This document shows, piece after piece, positions 1 through 5,169 of a stretch of DNA of 5,169 nucleotides. Both the position numbers and the translations under genes were made by a program. The notes beneath the pieces are model-generated. The model saw only the letters and a list, made by a program, of their open reading frames with translations. It was not told the DNA's origin and searched no databases. The stretch covers positions 1-5,169 of the forward strand of contig JAPKCR010000228.1 in NCBI GenBank assembly GCA_026421135.1, in the 5' to 3' direction. The DNA comes from Sulfitobacter sp. (lineage in GTDB: Bacteria > Pseudomonadota > Alphaproteobacteria > Rhodobacterales > Rhodobacteraceae). Numbering within the stretch: position 1 is the stretch's first letter; every line of letters starts with the position of its first letter.

Positions 1-362
1 CAGGATTGCAGCCAAACCGTGATGTCGCGGATCAGGTCACCGAAATCTTGGCACAGGGTGGCTATGGCCTTGTGAGCCAAGACAAAGGGCTGAACACAAT
101 GCCAAAGCTTGCAATCAAGGAAGGTGTCCCTGCAGCCCCCATTTTCCGCGACTTTGACAGCAAGGGCCAGACACCGACCGTAATCCGCCGCTTTCTGGAC
201 CAAGCCGCTTTCAAGGCCGGGATCGAGGGATCGGTAATTATGCTGGGCCGGATGCGTCCCGAAACGATTTCAGCGCTGCTGGTCTGGGGATTGCAAGACC
301 GCGCCAGCCAAGTTGCACTAGCCCCGATTTCTGCGGTGCTGCTGAATGCAAACGGCGAATAA
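1..362 (+). CDS. YibQ-like divergent polysaccharide deacetylase family protein (DUF610), 3' part only
   Basis: The frame is open from the window's left edge (first full codon at position 3) to a TAA at 360-362, showing about the last 119 residues. The TTG at 6-8 is an internal Leu codon, not a start. The visible part resembles the end of the DUF610/YibQ fold: a GYGLVSQDKG strand where homologues carry a 'GLYFVDSRT'-like strand, then an AIKEGVPAAPIFRDFD segment, the helix IRRFLDQAAFKAG, and a closing VIMLGRMRPET motif (codons about 237-266). YibQ relatives are usually exported and are thought to act on envelope polysaccharide or peptidoglycan, but the substrate is unsettled. Homologues normally show 'IGH' before the ET; here the position is Arg (LGRMRPET), so hydrolytic activity is doubtful. 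The N-terminus, signal peptide and other metal-site motifs lie outside the window. The gene converges on the zinc-hydrolase gene, with 2 nt between stops. The family call is fairly secure; the activity is not. Confidence 0.8.
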   Translation, partial: GLQPNRDVADQVTEILAQGGYGLVSQDKGLNTMPKLAIKEGVPAAPIFRDFDSKGQTPTVIRRFLDQAAFKAGIEGSVIMLGRMRPETISALLVWGLQDRASQVALAPISAVLLNANGE

Positions 363-367
363 GCTTA
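360..367. other. Convergent stop-codon junction in an 8-bp palindrome
   Basis: The plus-strand gene ends with TAA at 360-362 and the minus-strand gene ends with TAA (TTA on the plus strand) at 367-365. Together with the 2-nt GC between them they form the perfect palindrome TAAGCTTA. There is no intergenic space for a terminator, and I see no GC-rich hairpin followed by a T-run in either direction within roughly 60 nt. The two transcripts must therefore overlap at their 3' ends or terminate inside the opposing gene. Confidence 0.85.
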
Positions 368-1405
368 GATAATTTCGTCTTCGTCGAACAGTGGATCGCT
401 TTCCAACTGGGTAATCATGTCCTCGACCGTGTCGGCGACAGCCCGTGGCATCAGCTTGGCAAGGTGGAACACGGCATCGCCCTCGTTGACCACGGGCAGG
501 ATCGCGCGGCCGATTAGTATGCCGTCAAACGGCGCTTTGATGTCTTCTTCGGTTTTGCCAAACGGGTCCGAGACGGTGGCCAGTGCATCGCCTTCCTTGA
601 CTGTTTCACCTTCGGCGCGGAACGTCCGCAGCAGCCCGCCCACGGGGGCACGCAGCCAGCTTGAGCTGGAACACACATGCGATTGGCGGCGCGACGGTGC
701 GATTCCTTTGGCGGGTAACATGTCTTCGGCATGCATCACGCGCAAAATACCGGCGACCCCGGCACGTACAGCCATTTCATCAAAACGAAGACCTTCTCCG
801 GCCTCGTAGAGCAGCACGGGCGTGCCTTTAGCCGATGCAACCGCACGCAACGAACCCTCGCGCAGCGGCGAGGTTAAAACGACTGGGGCGGCGAAATTGA
901 TCGCCATGCGTCGCGTGACTGGATCGGATGGTGAAATGCGCACCTGTGGCAGGTTCGTGCGGTGGATCGCAGCAGAATGCAGGTCGATTCCAAAATCACA
1001 GCGCAGGACCACATCATTCAGGAAGATATGTGCCAACCGCGACCCGAGTGACCCAGAAGGGTGGCCCGGAAAGCACCGGTTCAAATCGCGGCGGTCGGGC
1101 AGATAACGTGAGCGGTTTATAAACCCGAAAGAGTTGACCACAGGGACGACTAACAGTGTGCCGCGCAGTGCCTTTAGCTGTGGGGTACGCAGCAGGCGGC
1201 GCACGATCTCGACCCCGATCAGTTCATCCCCATGCACAGCGGCACTGACGAACATAGTGGGGCCAGGGCGCTTGCCATGGATCACTTCAAGCGACAGACC
1301 GACGGGCGTGTGGTCGGGCAGGATCGAAATCGGCAGATCAAACTGGGCGCGGGTGCCTGCGGCAACCTTTTGACCCGCGATCTCAAAAGGCATCTGGTTC
1401 GGCAT
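365..1405 (-). CDS. Succinylglutamate desuccinylase/aspartoacylase family zinc hydrolase (M14-like)
   Basis: This 346-residue protein belongs to the AstE/AspA family, which uses one zinc to cleave acyl groups from N-acyl amino acids in the cytoplasm. Visible motifs are AAVHGDE (His58 and Glu61 as the first two zinc ligands), RDLNRCFPG at 106-114 (Asn109/Arg110, substrate-carboxylate binding in aspartoacylase), DLHS at 141-144 (His143, third ligand) and LLYEAGE (Glu201, catalytic base). Residues about 249-316 form a second, barrel-sandwich (lipoyl-like) domain with the turns VKEGDAL and VNEGDAV. The tail is acidic (DPLFDEDEII). The start is fixed: an in-frame TAG lies three codons upstream (1412-1414), with no start codon between it and the ATG. 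That ATG begins 2 nt after the trpE stop and has only a weak, distant GGG as Shine-Dalgarno, so translation is probably coupled to trpE. The substrate is unknown: aspartate, succinylglutamate, N-acetyl-diaminobutyrate (DoeB-like) and others are possible, and no ast or ectoine genes are nearby. Confidence 0.9.
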   Translation of the reverse strand: MPNQMPFEIAGQKVAAGTRAQFDLPISILPDHTPVGLSLEVIHGKRPGPTMFVSAAVHGDELIGVEIVRRLLRTPQLKALRGTLLVVPVVNSFGFINRSRYLPDRRDLNRCFPGHPSGSLGSRLAHIFLNDVVLRCDFGIDLHSAAIHRTNLPQVRISPSDPVTRRMAINFAAPVVLTSPLREGSLRAVASAKGTPVLLYEAGEGLRFDEMAVRAGVAGILRVMHAEDMLPAKGIAPSRRQSHVCSSSSWLRAPVGGLLRTFRAEGETVKEGDALATVSDPFGKTEEDIKAPFDGILIGRAILPVVNEGDAVFHLAKLMPRAVADTVEDMITQLESDPLFDEDEII

Positions 1406-1407
1406 TG

Positions 1408-2919
1408 TTAGCTATTACCCTGTCCCGAAAAACGTGCAGCATCTGCGGCCGCTCGGCGGATGGCATCAGATTTATGCACGGTTTCCATATATTCCGCTTC
1501 GGCATCGCTGTCATAGACAACGCCGCCACCTGCCTGAATATAGAGAGTTTTATCCTTGATAACGGCTGTGCGCAGGGCAATGCACATATCCATATCGCCG
1601 CCCGCACTGAAATATCCGACACCGCCGCCATAAAGCCCGCGCTTTTCGGGCTCCAGCTCGTCGATGATCTCCATCGCGCGGACTTTGGGGGCACCTGACA
1701 CGGTACCCGCAGGCATCCCCGCAAAGAATGCATCCAGCGCATCGCGGTCATCGCGCAATTCGCCCACAACGTTGGACACGATATGCATGACGTGGCTATA
1801 GCGTTCGACGATAAATTCCTCGGTGGGGCGCACAGTGCCGATTTTGGCAACCCGTCCCACATCGTTGCGGCCCAGATCCAGCAGCATCAAATGCTCGGCC
1901 AGTTCTTTTTCATCCGCCAACAGATCGGCCTCTAGTGCGCGGTCTTCCTCGGGTGTGGCACCGCGGCGGCGGGTACCTGCAACGGGGCGAATGGTGATTT
2001 CTTTACCAAAGACGCGGACAAGAATTTCAGGGCTGGCCCCCACAACATGGAAGTCGCCAAAGTTGAAATAGAACATGAACGGTGACGGGTTCGTGCGGCG
2101 CAGGCTGCGGTACAACGCAAAAGGCGGCTGAGAGAAACCCTGCGCCCAACGTTGCGATGGCACCACCTGAAAGATATCGCCCGCAATAATATATTCGCGG
2201 GCCTTCTCGATGGCGGATTTATACCCCTCACGGGTGAAATTGCTTATGGGGGCGGATTCCTCGTGTGCTTCGCCCAAATCACGGCTGGTGCCGGGCATGG
2301 ACCGTTCGAGATCGCGCACGGCGTCCATCACACGCTCGCCCGCTTGCGCATAGGCGGCCTTGGCGGATTGGCCGTCGGACACCCAAGCAGGCGACACGAT
2401 CGTCACCTCGCCCTTAACGCCATCAAGCACCGCGATCACTGACGGGCGCACCATCATGGCATCCGGCAGACCCAGCGTATCGGGGTTTACATTGGGCAGA
2501 TGTTCGACCAGCCGGATCATGTCATAGCCCAGATAGCCAAACAGCCCGGCAGCAGCTTGGGGAAGGTCGTCGGGCAGGTCGATCTTTGATTCAGCAATTA
2601 GCCCGCGCAGGGTATCAAGCGGGTTGCCGGCAACGTCAGCGAATGCATCCGCGTCATAGCGAGCGGCGCGGTTCACAGCCGATGTCGTGCCATTGCAACG
2701 CCAGATCAAATCGGGCTTCATTCCGATGATGGAATAACGCCCCCGGACCTCTCCTCCGGTTACGGATTCGAGCACAAAGGCGTTTTGCGCGACCCCTGTC
2801 AGCTTGAGCATCAAGGACACAGGCGTATCAAGGTCAGCGGCCAGACGGGTATAGACAATCTGGTTTTTTCCCGCTGCATAACCTGCGGCAAAGCCATCGA
2901 AATCAGGGGTCAAGGACAT
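1408..2919 (-). CDS. trpE: Anthranilate synthase component I
   Basis: TrpE (503 residues, normal for a free-standing subunit) converts chorismate to anthranilate, the first committed step of tryptophan synthesis, using ammonia from its partner TrpG. The N-terminal domain carries VLES (49-52) and the middle NPSPFMFY (277-284), the two elements that bind tryptophan for feedback inhibition; both look intact. The chorismate-binding core follows in order: GASPE (294-298), RPVAGTRRRG (311-320), EHLMLLDLGRNDVGRV (342-356), YSHVMH with the expected catalytic His at 379, PAGTVSGAPK (403-412), GGGVGYFSAGGDMD (431-444) and the metal-site end motif DSDAEAEYMET (470-480). There is no C-terminal glutaminase domain, so it is not a TrpEG fusion. 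The ATG at 2919 is forced: the in-frame codon series upstream runs back to the ppiD stop with no other start, and AGAAGG sits 6 nt before it. TrpG is not visible on either side. The 12-nt gap to ppiD leaves no room for a leader peptide or attenuator. Confidence 0.98.
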   Translation of the reverse strand: MSLTPDFDGFAAGYAAGKNQIVYTRLAADLDTPVSLMLKLTGVAQNAFVLESVTGGEVRGRYSIIGMKPDLIWRCNGTTSAVNRAARYDADAFADVAGNPLDTLRGLIAESKIDLPDDLPQAAAGLFGYLGYDMIRLVEHLPNVNPDTLGLPDAMMVRPSVIAVLDGVKGEVTIVSPAWVSDGQSAKAAYAQAGERVMDAVRDLERSMPGTSRDLGEAHEESAPISNFTREGYKSAIEKAREYIIAGDIFQVVPSQRWAQGFSQPPFALYRSLRRTNPSPFMFYFNFGDFHVVGASPEILVRVFGKEITIRPVAGTRRRGATPEEDRALEADLLADEKELAEHLMLLDLGRNDVGRVAKIGTVRPTEEFIVERYSHVMHIVSNVVGELRDDRDALDAFFAGMPAGTVSGAPKVRAMEIIDELEPEKRGLYGGGVGYFSAGGDMDMCIALRTAVIKDKTLYIQAGGGVVYDSDAEAEYMETVHKSDAIRRAAADAARFSGQGNS

Positions 2920-2925
2920 GGGGGG

Positions 2926-2931
2926 CCTTCT
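2926..2931 (-). promoter_or_regulatory. Shine-Dalgarno of trpE (AGAAGG)
   Basis: On the minus strand the junction reads TAA AGAAGG CCCCCC ATG. A strong AGAAGG begins directly after the ppiD stop (2932-2934) and is followed by a spacer made only of six C residues (2920-2925). The spacing is optimal and fixes the trpE start. Because the stop and the ATG are in the same frame, a terminating ppiD ribosome would cover this site. Confidence 0.85.
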
Positions 2932-4776
2932 TTAGGGGAAGTTCACATGGACGGCATTGACCGCCTGTTGATCGACCAACGGAACCGCACGACGCACAAC
3001 ATCGTCAGAAAAGATTGAAAAAATATCCTGGCTGAGTTGCTGGTTCAATTGCTCGGACAACTGTGCCAAAAGCTGCTGATTTTGCGTACTTTCCTGTGCA
3101 TCAGTAACGCTGTCCACCCGCAGGACCACCACGGCATCGTCGCCTTCGACTATGCGAATGTCGCCGGGGGCGGCATCAAAGACTGACTTCAACATCTCTG
3201 ACGGGGTGCCATTGATCACCGCGTCGCGGGTCAGACCCGTCTGAGGTGTTGGCGTCAGGCCCAGGCTTTCGAAATCTGCACCGTTTTCAAGTTCGGTCTT
3301 TATCGTCTCGGCCTGTGCGCGCAGCGCTTGCATGACTTGATCAGCGGTCCATGCGGCCACAACATCCGGGCGCGCGTCCTCGAATGGATTTGCACGTTCG
3401 TCCAAGGTGCCATCAAGACGCATGGCATAGACACTGCCATCCTCTAGTTGGTCGATCTTGGGGAAATCTTCGGCTGTCAGCGCTGCTGCGGCCTCGCGGA
3501 AACCGGCATAACCGGCGATGTCTTCTTCGCTTGCTTCTGTCCACTCGATTTTGCCAAGGGTCATTTTGCTTTCCTCGGCCAACTGCTCAAGCGTGGCACC
3601 ACCGGCAAGCTGATCGTCCAGATCGCGGGCGCGGACTTCGACCTGACGGATTGCACGGTCGCCAGCGATGTCTTGCTGCAAGGCGGGGCGGGCTTCCTCG
3701 AAGGTGGTGTTCAGGGACGGAAGAACGCCGTTGATACGGAACAACGCTGGGCCAAGGTTGGTCGGCAGCGGGCCCACGACATCATTCACTTCGGCTGCAA
3801 AGACAGGGTCGCCAGCGGCACCCAGATCCTGCTGGGCCACATCGCCCATATCTACATCTTCGAGGGTCAGACCACGTTCCAGAACAAGTGCTTCAAAGGT
3901 TGTGCCATTCACTTCAAGTGCCGCTGCGGCCTGATCGGCGCTTGCCTCATCACCAAAGACCAACCGCTCCACTAAACGCCGTTCGGGCTGAACGTATTCC
4001 TCGGAACGATCTTCATAGGCTTGCTGCAACTCTTCCTCAGATACTTCGACCTCGTCCAAGACATCGCCGGGGGTCATCAGAATATATGAAATGGATTTGC
4101 TGGCAGGCAGCATGAATTGATCGGTATTTGCATCATAATAGGACTGCAATTGTTCGTCTGTCGGTGCAGGGACGGGCGACGTCAGATCGACCTCGTTCAA
4201 GGCAGCCCACGTAAAGCTGCGTTTCGCACCAACATAATCGACCAGCGTTTTTGCAAATGCGTCTGGCATGACAACGCCACTCGTGATTGCGTTTTGCAGC
4301 AATGTGCGGCCAGCTTCCTCGCGTAGGGATACCTCGAATTCGGCCTCGCTTAGACCAGCCTGCTGAAGGGCAAAGCGATACCCTTCGCGGTCGAAACCGC
4401 CGTTGATCCCCTGAAACGCAGGGATTTCGACGATCCGCTCGCGCAGATTCTCGTCGCCAATCGACAGACCCATTTGGTCGGATTCGTTATCAAGTGCGCG
4501 CAGGCGAACAAGGCGCTGCAAGACGGCCCGATCTAACCCGATGGCCTGAGCTTGTTGAAAGGGCAGCGTTTCGCCGGTTTGGTTTTCAATGCTGCGGATC
4601 TGCTGCTGCAGCTCGCGGGCATAGTTATCTACGGTAATTTCCTTATCACCGACGTGGCCGACGGTCCGCACATTGCCGGACAGGTTGACCGCGCCAAAGC
4701 CGCCAAGGCCAAGGATCAGCAGGCCCAACAATATCCAGACTGCAGTTTTCGTGAGGCTATTGCCTTTGGCTTTCAT
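2932..4776 (-). CDS. ppiD: PpiD-type membrane-anchored peptidylprolyl isomerase/chaperone (SurA_N and parvulin-like domains)
   Basis: This 614-residue protein has the PpiD layout: a short basic cytoplasmic start (MKAKGNSLTK), one membrane segment at about 11-31, then a periplasmic SurA_N-like region (about 38-190, with VGDKEITVDNYARELQQQ and the VLQRLVRLRALDNESDQMGL helix). A parvulin-like domain spans about 250-355 and a long acidic C-terminal region follows. A Gln-rich, probably helical stretch lies at 559-585, and the end INAVH-like motif (VNAVHVNFP) resembles alphaproteobacterial PpiD proteins. The length matches E. coli PpiD (about 620). PpiD works at the periplasmic exit of the Sec translocon. 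The parvulin domain lacks the usual RHIL-type strand (RRLVERLVF instead) and a clear GG-x-LG motif (GDVAQQDLG), so it is probably chaperone-only, as in E. coli. The ATG is forced by an in-frame TAA five codons upstream (4789-4791), and AAAAGGG lies 7 nt before it. The gene heads a probable ppiD-trpE-hydrolase operon. Confidence 0.92.
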   Translation of the reverse strand: MKAKGNSLTKTAVWILLGLLILGLGGFGAVNLSGNVRTVGHVGDKEITVDNYARELQQQIRSIENQTGETLPFQQAQAIGLDRAVLQRLVRLRALDNESDQMGLSIGDENLRERIVEIPAFQGINGGFDREGYRFALQQAGLSEAEFEVSLREEAGRTLLQNAITSGVVMPDAFAKTLVDYVGAKRSFTWAALNEVDLTSPVPAPTDEQLQSYYDANTDQFMLPASKSISYILMTPGDVLDEVEVSEEELQQAYEDRSEEYVQPERRLVERLVFGDEASADQAAAALEVNGTTFEALVLERGLTLEDVDMGDVAQQDLGAAGDPVFAAEVNDVVGPLPTNLGPALFRINGVLPSLNTTFEEARPALQQDIAGDRAIRQVEVRARDLDDQLAGGATLEQLAEESKMTLGKIEWTEASEEDIAGYAGFREAAAALTAEDFPKIDQLEDGSVYAMRLDGTLDERANPFEDARPDVVAAWTADQVMQALRAQAETIKTELENGADFESLGLTPTPQTGLTRDAVINGTPSEMLKSVFDAAPGDIRIVEGDDAVVVLRVDSVTDAQESTQNQQLLAQLSEQLNQQLSQDIFSIFSDDVVRRAVPLVDQQAVNAVHVNFP

Positions 4777-4783
4777 GATTTTA

Positions 4784-4790
4784 CCCTTTT
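4784..4790 (-). promoter_or_regulatory. Shine-Dalgarno of ppiD (AAAAGGG)
   Basis: The minus strand shows AAAAGGG followed by the 7-nt spacer TAAAATC and then the ATG at 4776. Spacing and AT-rich surroundings suit an efficient ribosome-binding site, and together with the in-frame stop at 4789-4791 they fix the ppiD start. Confidence 0.75.
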
Positions 4791-4804
4791 AGCGCGTTTC
4801 GACC

Positions 4805-4833
4805 TATCTATGCGGTGCGCGGCAGGGGGGCAA
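4805..4833 (-). promoter_or_regulatory. Candidate sigma70-type promoter for ppiD-trpE-hydrolase
   Basis: The 65-nt gap 4777-4841 is the only place in the window for an operon promoter. On the minus strand it holds TTGCCC (4833-4828) and TAGATA (4810-4805) separated by 17 nt. The -35 matches consensus at 4 of 6 positions and the -10 at 3 of 6, so this is weak. The start would fall near 4798, giving a leader of about 20 nt containing the AAAAGGG site. The spacer contains a C6 run and an imperfect dyad (TGCCGCGCACCGCA). No terminator for the upstream aminotransferase gene is visible in this gap, so read-through from that gene is equally possible. Confidence 0.3.
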
Positions 4834-4841
4834 GAGGGCCG

Positions 4842-5169
4842 TTAAAGCTGTGCCATCCTGTCAAAGAGCACAGCAATTCCGTCCGCATCCAGATTTGCAA
4901 ATGCGATCCGCAAGTGACGTGCACCGCTTTGGTCGCCGTGCGGGCAAAACATCGTGCCGGGCAGGCACAGAATGCTGGCCTCGCGAACCATTCGCTGGGC
5001 CAGTTGGTCCGATGCTTCCTCAAACGGGTGCTCAAGATAGGCGAAATACCCGCCAAGACCTAAAAGCGTCCAGCCCTTAGCCGCCAGCTTGGGCATGTTA
5101 TCGGTGATTGCCTTGCGGCGGGCCAGTATCTCGTCGCGTTCGCCTGCCAGCCATTGCGACAGATTTTGC
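4842..5169 (-). CDS. Class I/II PLP-dependent aminotransferase, C-terminal part only
   Basis: The frame is open from the window's right edge to a TAA at 4844-4842 and shows the last 108 residues; the ATG at 5096 is internal because codons upstream of it (...RRKAITDN) continue the family sequence to the edge. Typical fold-type I C-terminal features are present: a helix rich in charged residues (LAGERDEILARRKAI), the strand-turn GGYFAYLEHPF, a CLPGTMF segment ('PG..F', where substrate-side residues are set) and HLRIAFAN, whose Arg (87th visible residue) matches the conserved Arg that binds the substrate alpha-carboxylate (Arg386 in aspartate aminotransferase). The PLP lysine and the phosphate-binding residues lie outside the window. 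Transfer of an amino group to a 2-oxo acid is expected; the amino-acid specificity cannot be judged from this part. It is co-oriented with ppiD, 65 nt away, so it may be the preceding gene of the same operon or a separate unit. Confidence 0.88.
   Translation of the reverse strand, partial: QNLSQWLAGERDEILARRKAITDNMPKLAAKGWTLLGLGGYFAYLEHPFEEASDQLAQRMVREASILCLPGTMFCPHGDQSGARHLRIAFANLDADGIAVLFDRMAQL

Noticed and set aside
6..8. TTG as the start of a 118-residue gene
   Set aside because: The frame is open to the window edge, and the residues fit the C-terminal part of a longer DUF610 protein; the TTG is an internal Leu codon.
417..1373. Plus-strand open frames (417-809, 822-1106, 928-1122, 1134-1373)
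   Set aside because: They are antisense to a hydrolase gene with full catalytic motifs, and their translations are low-complexity, Arg/Ser/Pro-rich and without recognisable domains.
1445..1452. GCGGCCGC palindrome
   Set aside because: It is an 8-bp palindrome within trpE coding sequence, expected by chance at this GC content, with no repeat partner.
1383..2231. Minus-strand out-of-frame openings inside trpE (1383-1862, 1932-2231)
   Set aside because: They lie in another frame of an intact, unmistakable trpE; no domain or ribosome site supports them, and trpE shows no frameshift.
2935..3030. Trp attenuator or internal trpE promoter in the 3' end of ppiD
   Set aside because: I saw no Trp-codon cluster, no hairpin followed by a T-run, and no convincing -35/-10 pair; the A6 run at 3018-3023 is part of the coding sequence.
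3448..3975. 175-residue plus-strand open frame opposite ppiD
   Set aside because: It is the longest antisense opening, but it has no recognisable domain, its Cys/Gly-rich composition is typical of a shadow of an acidic protein, and it lies fully inside ppiD.
4808..5080. Alternative frames over the aminotransferase end (plus strand 4815-5063 and 4850-5080; minus strand 4808-5056)
   Set aside because: The aminotransferase frame carries the conserved GGYFAYLEHPF, LPGTMF and LRIAFAN segments; the others carry nothing recognisable.
5094..5096. ATG at 5096 as the start of an 84-residue protein
   Set aside because: In-frame codons continue to the window edge and encode the charged helix expected just before the GGYFAY segment in aminotransferases.

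Overview
The window looks like ordinary chromosomal, gene-dense DNA from an alphaproteobacterium, most likely of the Rhodobacterales (Roseobacter group). Three things suggest this: a free-standing alphaproteobacterial-type TrpE, a YibQ-like (DUF610) divergent polysaccharide deacetylase close to trpE, and moderately GC-rich sequence (high-50s percent by eye, not calculated). The taxonomic call is inference from protein style and gene neighbourhood. No search was run.

Layout, left to right. The 3' end of a plus-strand YibQ-like gene (1-362) converges on a minus-strand block that fills the rest of the window; the two stop codons are 2 nt apart. In its own direction of transcription (right to left) the block contains: the 3' end of a class I/II PLP aminotransferase (4842-5169, cut by the window edge); a 65-nt gap with a possible promoter and a clear Shine-Dalgarno; a PpiD-type membrane-anchored peptidylprolyl isomerase (2932-4776); trpE, anthranilate synthase component I (1408-2919); and a succinylglutamate desuccinylase/aspartoacylase-family zinc hydrolase (365-1405). 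The gaps are 12 nt (ppiD to trpE) and 2 nt (trpE to the hydrolase), so these three genes are very probably one transcription unit. There is no non-coding stretch over 65 nt. I see no tRNA, rRNA, mobile element, CRISPR array or long repeat.

How the genes relate. TrpE makes anthranilate from chorismate and needs a TrpG glutaminase partner, which is not in the window. PpiD is an envelope chaperone for proteins leaving the Sec translocon. The hydrolase has a full zinc-site signature, but its substrate cannot be read from sequence. I see no biochemical link between the chaperone, the tryptophan enzyme and the hydrolase; shared transcription is the only connection the sequence supports. No trp leader or attenuator fits upstream of trpE, so any transcriptional tryptophan control must act elsewhere, whereas the feedback-inhibition motifs in TrpE look intact.

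I found no convincing undescribed system. The points worth a second look are modest: the tight trpE-hydrolase coupling, the same-frame ppiD/trpE junction with a C6 tract as the ribosome-binding spacer, a parvulin domain that looks non-catalytic, and a YibQ-like protein with Arg where the family usually has the motif His.
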